From contig JAKJXP020000083.1 in the NCBI GenBank assembly GCA_022225965.2, positions 124,001-188,000 on the forward strand: 64,000 nt of DNA, in the 5' to 3' direction. How positions within the stretch are numbered: the stretch's first letter is position 1; each line of letters opens with the position of its first letter. This document shows, one piece after another, positions 60,435-64,000 of the stretch. The stretch comes from Diatrype stigma. Taxonomy: Eukaryota > Ascomycota > Sordariomycetes > Xylariales > Diatrypaceae. A program made the position numbers and the translations under genes. A model generated the notes under the pieces. The model was not told where the DNA came from, ran no database searches, and was given only the letters and a program-made list of their open reading frames with translations.

Positions 60435-61632
60435 TTACGCGCCAGTAGGCGCGGCACGACGGCCGAGGTTGCCGAGGTTCAGCGCGTTGGTCAGCGTGTG
60501 GCCCGACAGGTCGACCGTCGGGCCCTCGTTGATGCCCGAGAACGTGCTCGCGGGGTTTCCTGTCGGCGCCGGCGGAGCCGGCGACGGGGCTTGCGGCTGC
60601 TGGCCGCCGCTGGGGGCGGGCTGGTCGACTACGGGCAGCGCGATCGAAGATTGCGCCGCCGCGGCCGTCGTGGTCGTAGGCGCCGGTGCTGCGGACGTCG
60701 TCGGCGTCGACTCGACCGCGGTCGTCGCCGGCGGAGCTGCCGTCGTCGAGCTCGTGGTTGGCGGGGCGGCGGGGGCGGAGGAGGAGGAGGAGGCGGAGGA
60801 GGGGGCGGAGGAGGGGGAGGGGGTAGAAGTGGAGGAGGAGCTTGCCGGGGTTGCTGCTACCGAAGAGCTGGAAGCAGCGACGGCGCTGGAAGTAGTGGCG
60901 ATAACAGTGCTTTCTGTAGGCGCCGCGGCTGAAGAAGAGGAAGAGGAGGACGGGGGCGCGGCTACATCTGTTGCCGAAGTCGAACTCGCGTTGGCGAACG
61001 GCGCCGACGGGACGGTCACCTGCGTCAGGGACGAGGCGGCGGCCGCGGCCGAAGAGGCGATGGACGAGGCCTGGTCGGGCGGGACGGGCGTGCCGACGGG
61101 CGTGCCGCAGGCTATCATCTGCATCATCGTCACCGTGGACGTCTGGGTGATGGTCAATGGCGGAGCGACGTTGAAGACGGTCGTGGTGAGTCCGGCCGCC
61201 CTGTTAGATATACCCTGTTAGCCTTCGTACTCATGCCGTGAGTCCATCGTGCCAGTGGTCTACGTACCCGTCATCAGCAGCTCCGGCCGCCGGCGCAGTG
61301 TGGGTGACGGTCACTGTTTGCGTCAGTGCGGTGGCATTGTACCCGCCTAGGACGGCGCCACCGCCGGCGCCCACCGTGATGGTCGCCTTGACCGTCTCCG
61401 TGACGGTTGCTTTGCTCCCATGGCCGCCGCCACCCTCGATAGCTCCTAGTATGTCGCCCAAGAAATCCTTCTTGTGGGGTTTGCTCTCAAGTCTCCGGAA
61501 GGACGCCGCCTAACATGTCTGTGGTTAGCGAAGCCTGCCCACGAGGCCAAGGTGCCTAGAAGGCGAACGAACCTGCACGAGCGAACTGCAGCAGCCTAAC
61601 ACGAGTAGGATGCCGTGAGAATGCGCCCACAT
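60435..61632 (-). CDS. Secreted Ser/Thr/Ala-rich cell-surface-like protein
   Basis: Three exons, 61632-61573, 61509-61268 and 61200-60435, join in frame to 355 residues. Exon 1 encodes a signal peptide (MWAHSHGILLVLGCCSSLVQ). Exon 2 gives HKKDFLGDILGAIEGGGGHG, then Thr/Val-rich strands TVTETVKATITVG and TQTVTVTHTA around a NATAL site for possible N-glycosylation. Exon 3 has MIACGTPVGTPVPPD and then about 150 residues of Ser, Ala, Thr and Pro, likely heavily O-glycosylated. It ends with STFSGINEGPTVDLSGHTLTNALNLGNLGRR. There is no clear GPI-attachment signal or catalytic motif. Such mucin-like proteins are common on fungal walls, and function is unknown. Exon 1 was chosen because it is the only short upstream Met segment that reads in frame through a GT-AG intron and gives a signal peptide. 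Confidence 0.75.
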
Positions 61633-63554
61633 CCTGCCCGCGGGTTTCGGGTGACTTTCGTCCCACTAATAATTACGACGACGACGATGGTCTTTGGCTG
61701 TTCGACGACGACTTCTGATATATATGTTGAAAGAGTGGATGAACAGCTCAGCTGTTCGGGTATGGTTCGCTATCCAGCGCGGGATCAACCCGTACCGAAA
61801 TTGGCAACGTGCTGCGGGGGGTGGGAGACACTTGTGCTCTGCGCAAATGCTATTTATTTATGTATTATAAAGAGAGATACCGATCCAAGAGAATCGCAAC
61901 CAGCGCTGAAGACCGAAGAAGGAGAGACACACAAAGTGGGAGGAGTATAGCAGGTCTACGCTTGTCAGAGCATTGTGCTGGGCAGGGGCAGTCAGACGTC
62001 AATAGTAAAAGAAGCCATCAACAAGAGACATCAACTCGCAAGACTCAAAAAAGGCGAAGGAACAACGTTCAGAAGGAAAGGCCAGGCGAGATTCTAACGG
62101 CCACGATACTACGTAGGAACGGACCATACGGCGCCAGGGAGGAAAGCTAGGCGGGCGAGTCTTCGATGTGGAGGAGCCAGACCAGCAGGAGTTCGTTTCG
62201 ACCAGGGCAGGCACCAAGAAGGAACGCGAAAGAAAAAGCTTCTATGCTACACCATGTAACTACTAGGAGACCAGGCATGGGTGGGATTGGTGTGCGAGGG
62301 TGGGTTGGAGGCTTTTCATGCGCGTCGACGGTCGGAAAGGGCCAAAAGCCACTGTTCAACGTTCGAATCTGGGCAGCAAATCGGACCCCACCTGGCCATG
62401 ATCCCACAGATTGCGCCAAGCCTGGCTCTGGCTCTATTGTCTGTGCAGCCTCAGCCAGTGCAGCCCGTGCAGAAAATGGCGAGGAGGAACCACGGAGCAG
62501 GCTTGACAGATTGAGGCTCAAATGCCGGCGGAGCGTGCCGGGGATCTTGGGCTAGGCCTGGCCGTTCTCTTGAGACGATACCCCTGACAGGGGATGTTTG
62601 AAGTCGCGCCCAGACGAGACAGACGGGCTGACGGGCTCACCTCGGCTCCGACATGGCCAGTTCGTTGAAGTAGGTAGGCATCTTGATGATCCAACAGCTG
62701 AGGGACATATGTATTACTGCTATTCGAACTTCGAGGTCTGCAAATTGGAGAAAGAATCGTTCAGGTTGTTGGTCTTCGACAATGGTCAACTGCCAGACTG
62801 CATAGAAACTACATACCAGAGCTACCTAAGTATGGATGTATGTAGTATGTAGCTATCTAGATCAGCTGTCAGATGTCCTTGGGGGCTCGCTTACATGGTG
62901 ATGTGTTGACGCTAGCACGGGATGCAGCTTGGCGGATGTTTCAGGGGGCCATCTCGAACCGATCTGTCTCCACAAGCGCCGAAGGGGAAAGTGGAGTTGC
63001 TACGAAGTAAGTTAGACTACTCAACTAGGCACTGCAAAAGAATCATGAATCGCATCGAGACACCTAAGTTAGATTATGGAATCGCGTCTGAGCAATAGGT
63101 AAACTCCTGAAAAGACGCTGTGATGAAGTACGCGCTATAGCTACGATTACAATTCACAACCTCTTTTGAGACTCTGCCTAGTACTCATGATAGTCAAGGC
63201 CCCCTGCAGTTTCTTAGCAATAAACACCCAGCGGAGCATTAATACTGTCGCTCTCATATACACTGTGCTGTATGAAAGTGTAAGTCGGTCCTCCCAGAGA
63301 ACCTCGACCCTCGACCACTGCTTCTTATACTCTGCGTTCGTTCAATCAACATCTCGGCGGAACTATCCGTGTGTATGTACAAACGTTATATAAAGACCTA
63401 CATACAGACAATAAGCATAGGGCTTAGCCATCGTTCGTCACTATAGTTATAAGGCGGGTCATGTCGATCACTTTACAGATTGCAACGTTGTTCCGCACAT
63501 GACAGCAGCTTATTTATTATCTGTCATCCCAGCACGCGTCGGGTGGCGAGATCC
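61633..63554. other. Intergenic region (1.9 kb)
   Basis: Upstream of the Ser/Thr-rich protein gene and 3' flank of the partial gene at the right edge. Open frames such as 62166-62555 have no motif. No repeat of note. Confidence 0.55.
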
Positions 63555-64000
63555 TCAGCGCATAGTTATCATGAAGACAGGGCGGATGTGTATTCTTCCC
63601 AGCGCTCTTCTGGTCCATTCATCATCGCGGTCCCATCGGCCATTCCTGGCATCGACAGGAGCCGGGCCTCCGGGCTCGGGTGGCCAAACCGTATCCCTCA
63701 GGTAATTGAACCGCAGCCACTGCAGCTCGACTTCGGCCAAGGTATTTCTCCATCTGGGCTCTCCTCTCTGGACGCTGCGATAAGTGCCTTGCAGCGCATT
63801 CCCGGCGCCAGGTTTGGGGTCATCTTTGAGGATCCCCCTGATCCTCTTCACCTCGGCCTCGTCGCTGAGGTCTATTAGGAGGGAGTAGTCGGTGCCAAAT
63901 AAATCCAGTACGGTCTTCGGGGAAGAGCTTCTGGAAAGGTATCTCACGCTGTATTGGATGGCGATATTGACCTGTTGAATCGGTTCATCGCCTCTGCCTG
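63555..64000 (-). CDS. Unknown protein, C-terminal part only (5' end outside window)
   Basis: A minus-strand frame open at base 64000 ends at 63555. Its last 148 or so residues include RYLSRSSSPKTVLDLFG, LIDLSDEAEVKRIRGILKDDP, AEVELQWLRFNYLRDTVWPPE and a basic end. I recognise no family. It may also contain an unrecognised intron, or be the end of a longer variable fungal protein. Only length, steady hydrophobic/charged pattern and absence of stops support it. Confidence 0.4.
   Translation of the reverse strand, partial: GRGDEPIQQVNIAIQYSVRYLSRSSSPKTVLDLFGTDYSLLIDLSDEAEVKRIRGILKDDPKPGAGNALQGTYRSVQRGEPRWRNTLAEVELQWLRFNYLRDTVWPPEPGGPAPVDARNGRWDRDDEWTRRALGRIHIRPVFMITMR

Overview
This window is nuclear DNA from a filamentous ascomycete, most likely a Sordariomycete. 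Supporting signs are short GT-AG introns (49-250 nt) with TACTAAC/GCTAAC-type branch sites, GC-rich coding exons in AT-richer intergenic DNA, no operons, and a fungal set of housekeeping genes (MED8, RIC8, RIF1, WSS1, RPP1, class II DAHP synthase). The species cannot be named from the sequence. I place 21 protein genes, two of them cut by the window edges. I see no rRNA, tRNA, CRISPR array or intact transposon.

Layout, left to right. A Dal5-type MFS transporter (minus, open at base 1) is divergent to an iron/2-oxoglutarate dioxygenase (2645-3974). A roughly 4 kb gene-poor stretch precedes a secreted protein (7944-9305) whose mature N-terminus and conserved motifs look like a copper-dependent lytic polysaccharide monooxygenase (LPMO). 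Next on the minus strand come a fungal F-box-like/DUF-type protein (10611-11837), MED8 (12745-13679), choline sulfatase (15403-17329), MPDU1 (19868-20883), an AT-hook/chromodomain protein (21721-23051) and RIC8 (24094-25718). RIF1 (26860-32313) lies divergent to RIC8.

The second half holds hexose-6-phosphate mutarotase (34297-35553), HYPK (36826-37319, minus), class II DAHP synthase (38024-39829), a four-PAS hybrid histidine kinase (40956-45331, minus) with a 3.8 kb upstream intergenic region, WSS1 protease (49130-50530, minus), a membrane alpha/beta hydrolase (52185-54153), a LigD-type 3'-phosphoesterase gene with an apparent frame break (54636-56432), a zinc-ribbon protein (57037-57560, minus), RPP1 (58717-59748), a secreted Ser/Thr-rich protein (60435-61632, minus) and an unknown partial gene at the right edge.

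The genes do not form one pathway. Themes that recur are genome maintenance (RIF1, WSS1, LigD-type PE), glycan, sulfur and sugar metabolism (MPDU1, choline sulfatase, mutarotase, LPMO-like protein) and signalling (RIC8, hybrid histidine kinase). Intergenic DNA is marked by dispersed palindromes built on TACCTAGGTA and by several small tandem repeats, including a G-quadruplex-capable block upstream of the histidine kinase. The best leads for something undescribed are the LPMO-like secreted protein, the frame break in the phosphoesterase gene and the stop-free in-frame intron of the DAHP synthase gene.
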